From NCBI GenBank assembly GCA_964057225.1, contig OZ059897.1, positions 8,928,001 to 8,992,000 of the forward strand: a DNA stretch of 64,000 nt. The letters are read 5' to 3'. Under the pieces are notes generated by a model. It saw nothing but the letters and a program-made list of their open reading frames with translations. It made no database searches and was not told the origin of the DNA. Positions 1 to 10,617 of the stretch are shown here, in pieces. The position numbers and the translations under genes were made by a program. Each line of letters begins with the position of its first letter. The stretch's first letter is position 1. This stretch comes from Auanema rhodensis. Its lineage: Eukaryota > Nematoda > Chromadorea > Rhabditida > Rhabditidae.

Positions 1-1856
1 GCTAATCGTGCTGCTGGATATGTAATGATTATTGGAGCTTATGCCATAATTTTCTTAAGTATATTAGCAATGGGTGTTGCTGTGTGAGTCAATAGCTCAT
101 GTATGAAAACAATTATCGGAAGTCTTTCAGTACTGCATTCTTGGGCGGTTGGCTTATGTCTGGATCGTGCAAAGCTTTATTTGAAGATAATACTTTCCGT
201 ATGTATAGTCTTGCTGATAACTTAAGTTGGAGTATGGTAAGTTTGGAAGGATCCAAAATAGAAGTATCAGCCAGGTACGATTTTGTTGTTGTTTGGAAAG
301 TAATTTCAAAATTATGTGCAGAGATATCCTACTTTCATGCTCAGCTAACAAAACAGTTTTTGTTGCCGTAAAAGGAGATCAAATCATTTCCACCAAAATG
401 GTTAATAATGACCTCAAATTCCAATTTTTCGAGGATAAAATTGATAAAATTGTCTCCAATTCCCAATATTCTATTCCAAATTCTGCGAATAATGCAGACG
501 TAGACGTAAGTATTTTCATAATATTGCTGTTAATTTGGTTATTTTACAGCAACAAACTAAATTAACTGTATATGATTCCCAGAGCTATGAGCCTGTTTTA
601 AGCAACTTCTTACCAGATTGTAATGAAAACGATTTACAAAACCTAAAAGATATTACAAACAAGTTTGTCAAGTTAGTTATAATAACATTTTTTTGAAATT
701 AATATAAATATATTATAGGCAATACCAAATTATTGCGGATCAGATGAAACAATTCCAAGAAGATTTGCAATTTTTCAATAATGGAGAACAAGCTTCAGAA
801 GCAGGCAAACAAGGCATGCTCAACTATACCAATGCTCAATTCGATTTATCACAGCAAATTATTGATAATTCAACTGCAGATCTACTTGTATGTTTGATAA
901 TTTCATTTCTGAAATTATGGAATATATTACTTTCAGAATGAATTAAATACCAATATCTTCCCAGGTATTTATTTATATTATAACTTTGAAAATGGTGGTA
1001 CAATCATGTGTGATACTACTGGCAAACCTGTTCATGGTCTATGGGCATCAGCTGGTTTGTTGACTAAACTGTGAAATAATTCTCGAATACTTTATTCACT
1101 GCAGGTCTTGGTGCTATCTTCTTCCTTCCACTAGCTCTTATTCTATTTTGGGCGTCGTCAACTTTATTTGCCAGGTAAGACATTATCATTGCAAAAAAGA
1201 GACAGGTATGACTAAATGATTACACATATAACTGTGATAGAGTGAGATCAGCTAAATATTTTTTTGTTCTGATATCTCATATTTAGAAAAATTGCCTTAA
1301 TAATCTATTTTCAGAAGAAATTTCATGGATCGTGAAGCGATGAAAGAAGAGAAATTGAGAAAAAAGTTGAAAGAACAAGAAAAGGTTTTGTGGAAGCCTA
1401 TATGTTTTGTTTTGTATTGTGATTTTTTTTAGAAAAAGAAGGCAACGAATGAAGACAATTCCGAATCAGACTCTGAACGCTCATCAGAAGTCTTTCAACG
1501 TCCTCCTATAAATGTTTTATCACTTGCTCCGACCGAAGATTACAAGTATGCAAATTAGAAGAAAATTCTATTTTTATTGGAAAATTTTCAGTCGATCATA
1601 TCGATCTCCATATGTATCGGAAGCTTTTAAAAATTCAACAAGAGTTCAACCATACGAGGCTCAAAATGATACTTTACCACGTCTAAGACGTGAACCATAC
1701 ATATCGACATCGTAAGAAATGCTCCTGAATACTTCTCCTGAAACTAAAATTGTGTAATTTAGAATGGAAAACAAGATGTCGGGAGTAGGAGAAACACGTA
1801 GTTTGCCACGCTATGATGCCTTGATGTACGATGATGCACCAAGTCTTCACTTATAA
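1..1856 (+). CDS. Prominin-like pentaspan membrane protein, 3' part (5' end outside window)
   Basis: Seen: eleven in-phase exons (1-83, 131-236, 275-505, 550-671, 719-887, 937-1054, 1105-1174, 1315-1384, 1433-1545, 1592-1711, 1763-1856), all with GT...AG introns of about 40-140 bases. The product opens in a hydrophobic span, continues with a Cys-containing extracellular stretch (LMSGSCKALFEDN, then a CCC cluster), a long Gln/Asn-rich polar loop, and a last membrane span (GLGAIFFLPLALILFW). It ends in a basic then acidic cytosolic tail of about 130 residues finishing SLHL. Known: prominins are cholesterol-binding pentaspan glycoproteins of membrane protrusions with two large extracellular loops and short Cys-rich segments; the order and the last-span sequence fit. 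Inference: this is the second loop and C terminus. The family call rests on layout and short motifs. The tail is rich in Glu, Ser and Tyr and looks phosphorylatable. Confidence 0.62.
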
Positions 1857-2913
1857 CAAAACTTTAATTCTTAAACACAACGGGCACCCAACAAGCGCAA
1901 TTGATTTCATATAATAATCCTAGAGAGATATAGCAACCTATATATGTAATTGCTTATTAAAAGTTGAACAAATTTAAATTATATCCATAATTATTTAAGA
2001 TATTTATTGTTTGTATGTACTATATAGTATTGCATTTCTTTTTTGAATACTAACACATTCCAAAACATTGCCATTATTTGAATTGTGATAATATATTTCT
2101 AATTTTATGAATTTTTTAAAACTTCTTCGATTATGGATGTTTCAGTTTAGAAAATGAGTACGTACCACCTACCTATGTAGATGCACAATGATGTCACTTT
2201 GTTGTGATGGTTCATGAAAAAAATCTATTACTTTAATAATTTAAAGATGCTATCTCATAAAACAGTAGTTAATTTACAGCTCAACTGAATAATTCTTATC
2301 GAAAAATCAATAAACTAGTAGCTTCATGAATATTGAATACTGATAAGCCGGAATCAAGACCATGACTTACATTTACGGCGATGAGCCCCACCTTATTTTC
2401 TTAAAACAGAACTTCAATTCAGAACTTTAATTTTTTTTGTTGATAAACTTGAGTTTCAGGTCTATTTTTATATATCTTTAATCCATTAAAACACCATTAG
2501 ATTTGTCCTTTTGAAGATCTTTTTATAAACCCAAGTTTTAAACATTATGGTTCAAATCATTTGTTGAAAAATCAATGAAATTCTTATTTTTTTATTATTC
2601 TGTAGAAACTTTTATTCTCAACATGATCCAAAGTTATTTTAAACTTGAAAAACCGAAAATCAAATAATTAATATTCCCAATATGTTTATATTGAGTTTAT
2701 CACATGTTCAAAAACGAATTTAATGATGCAATTGAGATTAGAAGGATAAAGATTACCGCTCATGTTAAGACATGTGAAATCAAAAACTTAAGTTTGCAAA
2801 TTGCATCTTTCGAATTCCACAAATAAACCTTTGTGTTCGACAATTTTGTCGATACTTTAATTTTATTTTCAATATTTCAGTAATAATAAATAAAATTATT
2901 TTTTAAATGTAGA
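1857..2913. other. Intergenic, AT-rich, no gene seen
   Basis: Between two plus-strand genes. I see only short AT-rich frames and no exon series with splice sites. The last 100 bases hold the probable promoter and leader of the next gene, whose ATG follows a TAG acceptor-like trinucleotide by one base, as in trans-spliced nematode mRNAs. Confidence 0.6.
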
Positions 2914-3571
2914 ATGAAAACTATTCTTCTGCTTTTGGCCTGTGTTGCGATCACTTCAAGTGAACCCTCGTCAGCTTTCACTACAGTGCTTGAATACGGA
3001 TGTTCAACCACTGAGTGCACTTATCGTTTCGTAGTGCCAGAAGTAAGTGCTAATCGAGAACTAATGTATATCATATCTTTGAATTGTATATTGAGAATCT
3101 CACAGATTACTTATTTTCTGATTTAGCCGATTGCCGCATATGTGGACCCCAACCTTTTCGAGAAAGATTTATTCGATTTGCAAACTAGCTTAGACACTCT
3201 GGATGGAACAATTAAGAACATGGCAGAACCCCCAAACGGGAATGACTTTAATACAGTTCGTCTTACCTTCATAGATATACCTATTTAATCTTCACAACCT
3301 TTTTCTTCTTTTAGAAATGGGAAGAGATGTACCCTGGAGTAAATGCAACTGTACTCAGCGCTACGGCAGATGTGAAGAATGAAACTACATACCAAAGTGA
3401 AAATTATAATGTATGTCGTAATTCCATTTGAGAACTCAAACTTTAAATTATTTTCAGAATTTAAAAAATTGCTCAGCAACTGATTTGAACCATGCTACTG
3501 CATTAGCATGTACAATTGCATGTACTCCTTCTGACACTGAATGTAAAGAAAAGTGTAAAAAATCGAGTTAA
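2914..3571 (+). CDS. Small secreted protein, 155 aa, family not recognised
   Basis: Seen: four in-phase exons (2914-3042, 3127-3255, 3315-3410, 3458-3571) give 156 codons including TAA. The N terminus is a signal peptide (MKTILLLLACVAITSS). The mature part has an early cysteine pair (GCSTTECTY), a polar middle with N-glycosylation sequons (NAT, NET), and a C-terminal Cys-rich block with five further cysteines ending in a lysine-rich tail (KEKCKKSS). The start was chosen because the signal peptide begins there and an acceptor-like AG lies just upstream. An AATAAA lies at 3584-3589, directly after the stop. I do not recognise the family; inference is a secreted, disulfide-bonded protein of nematode-restricted type. 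It could belong to one of the many fast-evolving secreted families. Confidence 0.75.
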
Positions 3572-4602
3572 AGAAGTAATACAAATAAAAGTATAAATGT
3601 TTATATAATTTATTTTCTATTTGCTATTTATATATATATTTCTATATATATATGTGCTTTTTTTCCTCAAATTTAGAGTCTAATACAATGTACATAGAAA
3701 GTATTTAGCCGCAAGGATAAAGCAGATAAAACAATGAGAGAATATAAAGAGAAAGCGAATTGAAATACCGGAGTAACAACATACTGATATAATCGAAGAA
3801 CATGACTAAATATTCTGCTTTGGAGTATATATATATATATATTTGTTTGTTTGTTTGTGTGCGTAGTGAGGAAAAAAAGAAGTTCAAACATGTAAATACA
3901 TAAAAACAAACATCTCTTTCTTCTGTACATTAATGGATAAAAGTACATAAATAAGATATGGTCAAGATAAAAGATCAATTATAGTAGAAAAGTTGCTTAA
4001 TTCGAAGAATATAGTTAAGCCTAGCCCTGAACTTATAAAGTTAATACTTCGCAGATTACCAAATCATTATCATTATACATGACCTAACCACAATATGAAA
4101 TATGCCTAATTGGGAAAGAAAAATGAATAAAAAACCCAAATACTCTGAAATAATCTTTAAAATATAGAAAGGCTCAGTATAATTACTAGAGATTCAGTTG
4201 CGAAAAGCTAAAAGGTAAATTATTTAGCTAAAACATGATGCAATAATAGCACTGGCACATTGTGACTATCCCTGATAAATTCAAAACCACTGAGCAGATG
4301 CAGAGTCAGAGAATTAAAAAAAATAAAACATTAAATGAAAAAGGAATTGTGAACCAAATGTAATTATGAACCAAAATTATGGTCACGTATTATGTACAAA
4401 AATTAATGCAAAACAAACATCTAAACAGTTGATGACCGTATAAAAAAAGGCGTTGTATATATGGAAGGAGATAGAGAGGGGAGTCAAATTAAGAGAGATT
4501 CTATAAGTCATCCACAATAAAAACATATATATTCACAAAATATCAAAAAATGAGACCAAAGTACAGTAAATGACTATAGAAGTGCGATATAAGAACAACA
4601 AC
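3572..4602. other. Intergenic between convergent genes; simple repeats
   Basis: Holds the 3' regions of the secreted-protein gene (+) and the SKI/SNO gene (-). A (TA)n/(TTTG)n tract lies at 3826-3858. No credible exon was found; short minus-strand frames here are AT-rich and lack splice partners. Confidence 0.6.
3826..3858. repeat. (TA)n followed by (TTTG)n simple repeat
   Basis: About eight TA units run directly into four TTTG units. Confidence 0.9.
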
Positions 4603-4761
4603 CTAACGTGGATATAACATACCAGATGATTTCATCATGTTTGCTAGCTTGAAGTAGATTTCCTCTGAATTATTTTCGCCTAATAGAGGAAGAGCCTGAG
4701 TTGTAGATGGATCTACGGTGGATGTAGGAAATCTTATTGTTGGTTGAATCTGAACTGTCGT

Positions 4762-4794
<33 letters not shown>

Positions 4795-7700
4795 TGACTG
4801 CGTTTGCAAGATGGCGTGTTGGAAGAGTTGCTGGTTACGGTCGAAAGTATGTTGATGTTGTAACAGATCAGGATACGTTTGAGAGATTCCTGATTGGCCT
4901 GGTGCATTTTCTGTGGATTTCACTTGTCCTTCTGATTGAGGCATAGGAAAGGTAGAAAGTCTAGGACCTATCATTTCCGCTGGTTGTTGGGAATCATGAA
5001 TAAACTTGGCTACAGCCTGTCGTACAATTTCTTCAGTTTGAAGTTGCGGTATTTGCTGCTTAACTTCATTCGATAGTCTTGCAAGAAGTTGACTTTCGAG
5101 AGTCGAATTTTGCGGAATAGCAAATGAGGGCATATTTGGTACTTGTGATGCCTCAGGCATGACGTCCATTCCTCGATTATCAGCTAAAAGGGAACCGGTA
5201 GCTGCCTGATTTACAGATGATACCAAAGAGAGAGCAAGCAGATCTCTCTGTGATATTGTAGCTGGTTGCTCTGGTTGCGAAAATAGAGAGCTGGACGTAT
5301 ATAACGCTGGATTGCTCTCAGTTTGAGTTGAAGATTGCGATATTGTAGCAATTAATCCGGGAAGAAGATATGAGTTGTCAGACGTCTTGTTCATGCCGGC
5401 ATGGGAAGGTGTCATCGATGATGAGGCTATGTTCAACGGCGACATCGAAGGTGTTTCGGTTTGAAATAACGTCATGCTAGATGTGACTGGCTGAATTTGA
5501 CTCAGATTTCTATGATTCACATCATCGGCAATACGAGTTGGAAGAGTTTGAGAAGGTATTCCGTGCATCGAAAACGGTATTGGAAACGTTGGAGTTGACT
5601 GAGACTGATGAGCCACATGAGTCGCTATAGAACGGTTTGTGCTTATGGGCAAACGCGGAGATTTCGATCGGGTAACACAGCTGGTTGTCAGAGTTACTGC
5701 TCGTTGAGGAAGAAGTGGTTGTACAAAACCTTCGGAATCACGGACACAGACAGATGAAGGAGGTTGATGAATCGCTTGTACAGTTGTGGATGTAGAAGCA
5801 GGAAGTGCTTGTGCTACCGTGACTATGGGACATATTGAGACAGGTAGAGTGCAAATCTGTTCAGCATTAGATAAAGTAGCTCGTCTTTTGGAAGGAACGC
5901 CATCTTCTCCTGTTGTGATATCGGCTTTTATGTTCCCAGCGCAAAGAGACAGTTCAGGATTCAGATTAAGCGAAGTGCTTTTCGTAGGTGTCGATGTCTG
6001 CTTTTGAGCACATAGATCACCAAAATGAGGCAATGCCTGCAAACCAATGAAGTAAAATAATATTCGTATATGTACTAATCACCTGCACATTCAACTGATT
6101 ATTCGTTGACTCATTAATAGATTCAGAAGGCTCCGTTTTCACCTGAGGAGGTGGAACTTTCTCCAAATTTGGTATAGGTGTTGTTGGATCATGAATCAAT
6201 TGCCACAAATAACGAGCATAGTTATAACTCACATAGAGTGAGTGGTAGTCACTTTCAAGCTGTTGAACCTGAATCATTAATTTCCAGATATTTGAGAATT
6301 GAGAGAATCACGTTACTTTTTCAACCTGTGACTTAGCACTGGCTAGCAATAAATGTAAAACATCACCCCATCGTTCATCTTGAGCTTTCAAAGTTGCTTC
6401 CATTTGAGCTGAAATAATTTTAATAGATTCAACTTTTCTAAAACTTTAATTCTAATTCAAAAAACTCACTAATCAACTCATATGTTTTTTCAGCTTGTGA
6501 CTGAGTAGAACTTCCTGGCTTGTTAAATGAACTTAAAGGAGGTGGGGGACAAAATATGCTTTCAATCTGAAGTATAGGTATTCTAAAACATTTGCTTCGA
6601 ATATTTTTTAGAGCATACCTGATCTTGACTTGGTTGAGCAACAACTCTGTTCAGAATTTTCAAAGCATTTTTAGATGAAGCACCTCCAGCGTGAAGCATT
6701 TTGAGCAAATCGTTTCGTTTTTCAATAATTTGATGAACTTGCTGCAAATTTAGAAAATTAAGTTTAAAAAAACAAAAAGAAAGTAAAAAGAGTTAAATCA
6801 TGAAGGAAGATGATGTAGCTTTGTTAGAAAATATACATAATCAATTTGTCACTTGAGTTTATAGTTTATATCTAGCACATTTGCTCTAATGAAACAACTA
6901 ATCCAAATATTATGGTATCATGAACCTTATCTTCCACTCTTATCTATTGGATGATTACTGTAATTTTATGAATTATGAACTTTTTTTTTTCGAAAAGTAA
7001 GTGACAACGCTTCACATGACAATTGAAAAGGTGTAGAAGATCCTTCTTTATGTCCTGAATAGCTTGCAAGAAGCTGTAGACATAGTTAGTTCTATTTAAT
7101 ATTGTTACTCCGCCTCCAATGAATCGCACCAAATGTGCGTAGTTTGCACCTCACTATAACAAACTCAGACAAACAAAGAAAATAGATAGTTGAACAAACA
7201 AGGTCATAGGAATGAGAAATCGGAAATTATTTGAAGATAGAATACGACCAAGATTAAATAAATATCATATTCCCCAAAGAAGCAATAATCTTCAAAATAT
7301 GATAGCTTTTGTTCCATACATAAGAAGAATATATGACGAGAAAAGTGCATATGAAAACACATATTTTCTTTTGGATTGGACTAATGACTACTGAAGATGA
7401 AAATGAGGATGATGATAATAGGCGGTGAACCCTTTCTCCCTTCTTCTTTTTCCTATCCTCTTAGGCTAATATACCGTAAACCAACGTTTTTTTATATTGA
7501 AACTGAACATACCCGATATGCATAGAGTTGCTCCTTGTCATACAATTCAGCGTAAATGTTTTTGGCAAGATTCATTTGGTGATTCAAGCGCGTGGCTCTG
7601 CTTGGGTCTTGAGCATTGACCGTTTTGTCAACTTTCGACCCTTCCCTTTCATTTGCTTCTTTAGTCGTTTCACAGTACTCCTCTTTTATCAGCGGACGAC

Positions 7701-9229
7701 TCGACATCCTGTCAAGACTGCTTGTAACTCGTTCTAGCAGTTCATCTGTTTCCAAGTTTTGAGCTTCCATTTTCGTATCAGTAGATTTTTCTGATAATGG
7801 TGAAGAGCCAATATCCATGACGTCGGCCTTTACATTGGTATTTCCATTTTCTTTTCCCGCCGGCTTTGCCATACACATCGTGTCGTCAAATGAAGTAGAT
7901 GCTGATGCAGACACAGTGGAAGGTAATCCAGCAGATGATGGTGATAATGCTAAGCCTGATTCGAGGCTACCAGACCTATGAGATATTGAGAAAGATGGTC
8001 CAAGCCCAAAATCCGCTTTTGATGTTCTTCGATAGACTTCTTCCATTTCTTTGAGAGCTTTCTCACGTAAGCGTTTCTTATGGGCCGGGGAAATTATGCC
8101 TTCTTTATATACTTTCAGAAAGTACTCTCTGTCCTACAAATGAATTCCGAAGTACTGTAGATACATACATTTTCTCAAACCTGCTCATTTCCGGTACGTA
8201 AAGCTTGCCCTTGAAACATATCCAGCACTTCTTGTTGCAATGGAGCTGTAGACTTTTCTTTCACAAAGCTTTGAAAAGCTTTTTCTTTATAATAATCATG
8301 ACGATCCACTCCATCAGTACGAATCAAGTAGCGCCAGTTAGATGGATCGAATCCCCAATGAACTACTCTGTAGAAAATAAGCATATACAAGTTGGCAGAG
8401 AAATCATTTTCATTTTGACAAACGCACAAAATGGTTGTACTATTCTTCTCAGGTAAGTATGCTGTTCAAGTTTGAAATAAAAACCATCAAAACAAGCGAA
8501 CCCTTTCTCAATTTCTGTCGAATGAGTATGAGATACAAAATCTTCAGTAGTAAACCAGCTTTTGCATTCCGTACAGCATATACAACGACCACCCTTGCGA
8601 CTTGGGTACAAATCTCCAAATACTTTTTTCGGATAAACATGATGAGATATGCGAATACATTTCTCATCTTTTCTAAATTATACAAAATCAATTCAAAACT
8701 TGAAATATGGCAAACTTCATCATGAGATCAAGCGGAGTTGGTCGACTTTCGCTTCGTAACATTCCTAAAACTCTTTCAACATCTGATCGTGATACTAGAT
8801 ACATATTATGCTGAAATAAATAGTATAATATAATAAAATATTGAATAGATTACGTTGGCATCTCGTGAACAGACGTCGTCTAATTTTTTCAAAAGTTCAG
8901 CTTCGTACTCCAATGCTGGCACTAATACAACTTGCAGATCATCTAGAATATTTCTATATTTATCACCCGATGTTCAAGCCAGGCTAATTACCAAACAGTG
9001 AGCGAATCTCGTCTTCGATATAAACACGGAAAATCCGCTTTAAGCATGCAGACATAGGCAATTGTGGTTCTCCATCAATAACTAAACAAGGAACGGAATA
9101 TCTGAAAATAATTTTATTATAGTTTGTAGAACAAAAGCTTGAACGTATGAGGAAAAAGCCAATATGAACATGAACTAGAAACCAAAGTGTCAAAAATTGC
9201 TTTTCATCTTTGGCCTTCAAATCAGACAT
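4603..9229 (-). CDS. daf-5: SKI/SNO family transcriptional co-repressor (DAF-5-like)
   Basis: Seen, N to C: a Dachshund/SKI-type domain (8730-9110; CLVIDGEPQLPMSACLKRIF, then DANHNMYLVSRSDVERVLG); a Cys/His-rich SMAD4-binding domain (8290-8690; RCICCTECKSWFTTEDFVSH, HTHS, HWGFDPSNWRYLI); a Ser-rich linker (7514-8133); a helical, Gln-rich coiled-coil-like section (6045-6745); and one large last exon (4603-6042) of about 475 codons rich in Ser, Thr, Pro and Gln with a polyQ run. Known: SKI/SNO proteins bind SMADs in the nucleus; nematode DAF-5 acts with the SMAD DAF-3 in the dauer TGF-beta pathway. The tail makes it clearly longer than C. elegans DAF-5 as I recall it. Odd: the ATG at 9229 does not join cleanly to the next exon, because its obvious donor would create TGA. 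The first exon is therefore uncertain. Confidence 0.78.
4762..4794 (-). repeat. CAACAG-type trinucleotide tract coding polyQ
   Basis: Alternating GTTGCT units on the plus strand encode an uninterrupted run of about eleven glutamines (Q-S then Qn, then TT) in the last exon of the SKI/SNO gene. Mixed CAA/CAG codons usually keep such tracts stable. Confidence 0.9.
6745..7513 (-). other. Long intron of the SKI/SNO gene
   Basis: About 770 bases between the Ser-rich exon (ending at 7514 with donor GTATGT) and the coiled-coil exons. An open stretch around 7015-7080 has a weak acceptor and a weak donor, but its phase does not fit the flanking exons, so I do not call an exon. Confidence 0.5.
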
Positions 9230-9967
9230 TGTTTAGAATTTTTTTTTATGATGAAAAAGAAGGAAATAATTATATTTTTGTTTAAAATTGATATTTTAAA
9301 AAATAAATTTAAAGAAAATAAAAACATCATGAACGAAATTTCTCATTTGCTCATAAGCGAACAAGTAGAGATTGAAAAGGATACATCATAAAGTAAAATA
9401 AGAAACGAGATAAAGTAGGAAAAGAGATGGGTGTCCCCCATCTGATGAGAGAAAAGTTAATCACAAGGGACTCCCTTGCTCAAACGTTACATATACTTTG
9501 AACGATCTGTCCTATCTTCAACAAACAGAATTAGGTGCACATATGAGACGACAATAGCTAAATGTCCTCAAACATTTGGCCAATTCGTTTTCACTAATTA
9601 TAACAGATGAAAGGTACTCAGTAATATTTTCATTTACTATATTCATAATAATTTTTCCGAAAAACCAAATTAAGCAGAGCATGGCGGAAAAGCTATCATG
9701 AAATTCATGATAAATCTGTTTCTTCTGAAGGCAAATAACTTTTTTCCCTTTCTAATCCCAACTAGGCCTACTTGATTAATCACAAGACCAAGTTTCTCGA
9801 TCTTTGGTGAAGAAAACATGAGGATTGGAAATCAAGCTGTTAAATGCTGCAGCATCTCTAACATGAAGCAAGAATTATTACATTCTTTATTTGCTAGGGA
9901 ATAATCGTCAGAAATCTTTGTATGTTTTTAGTCTTCAAACCTTCTGTGATCAACAAACACAATATGA
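9230..9967. other. Intergenic, no gene seen
   Basis: Upstream of the SKI/SNO start and downstream of the tail-anchored gene on the same strand. AT-rich. The true first exon of the SKI/SNO gene may lie here, but I could not identify it. Confidence 0.5.
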
Positions 9968-10355
9968 CTAAACAGCTAATCCATTGAACATAAAAAATAC
10001 AAAAAAGTTCAACGCAGCTAACCAGAAAGGCCAGATAAGCCAAATGTTAAAGGTCTTGACATTCGAATCTTCTGATGAGTCTGCTAATACAGTCTTTTTT
10101 GTTTCTTTCTCATTCTGTAGTTTTTGTTGTCTGGATTACGTTCACAGCTGCATGGAATAGCGGACGTGTATCTTATATCAAAAACTTTCCTTCATAATTA
10201 TAAAACAAAAAAAGGGTTTTCTACAGTAGAAGAAGAAAATATTGCGCCCCCCTGGTCTCGAGTTTAAGCTGACTTTCATGATTAGTTACTTTGATGGCTA
10301 GTGGTGTAGAAAGATAAGAAATAAAGACATAAGAGAGCAGAACGAAAGGAAAGAA

Positions 10356-10454
<99 letters not shown>

Positions 10455-10495
10455 GAGAGAGAGAGAGACGGAGAGAGAGAGAGAGAGAGAGAGAG

Positions 10496-10557
<62 letters not shown>

Positions 10558-10577
10558 GGAGAGAGAGAGAGAGAGAG

Positions 10578-10617
<40 letters not shown>

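Noticed and set aside
7015-7080. Possible extra SKI/SNO exon
   Set aside because: Acceptor and donor are weak and the length breaks the reading frame of the flanking exons.
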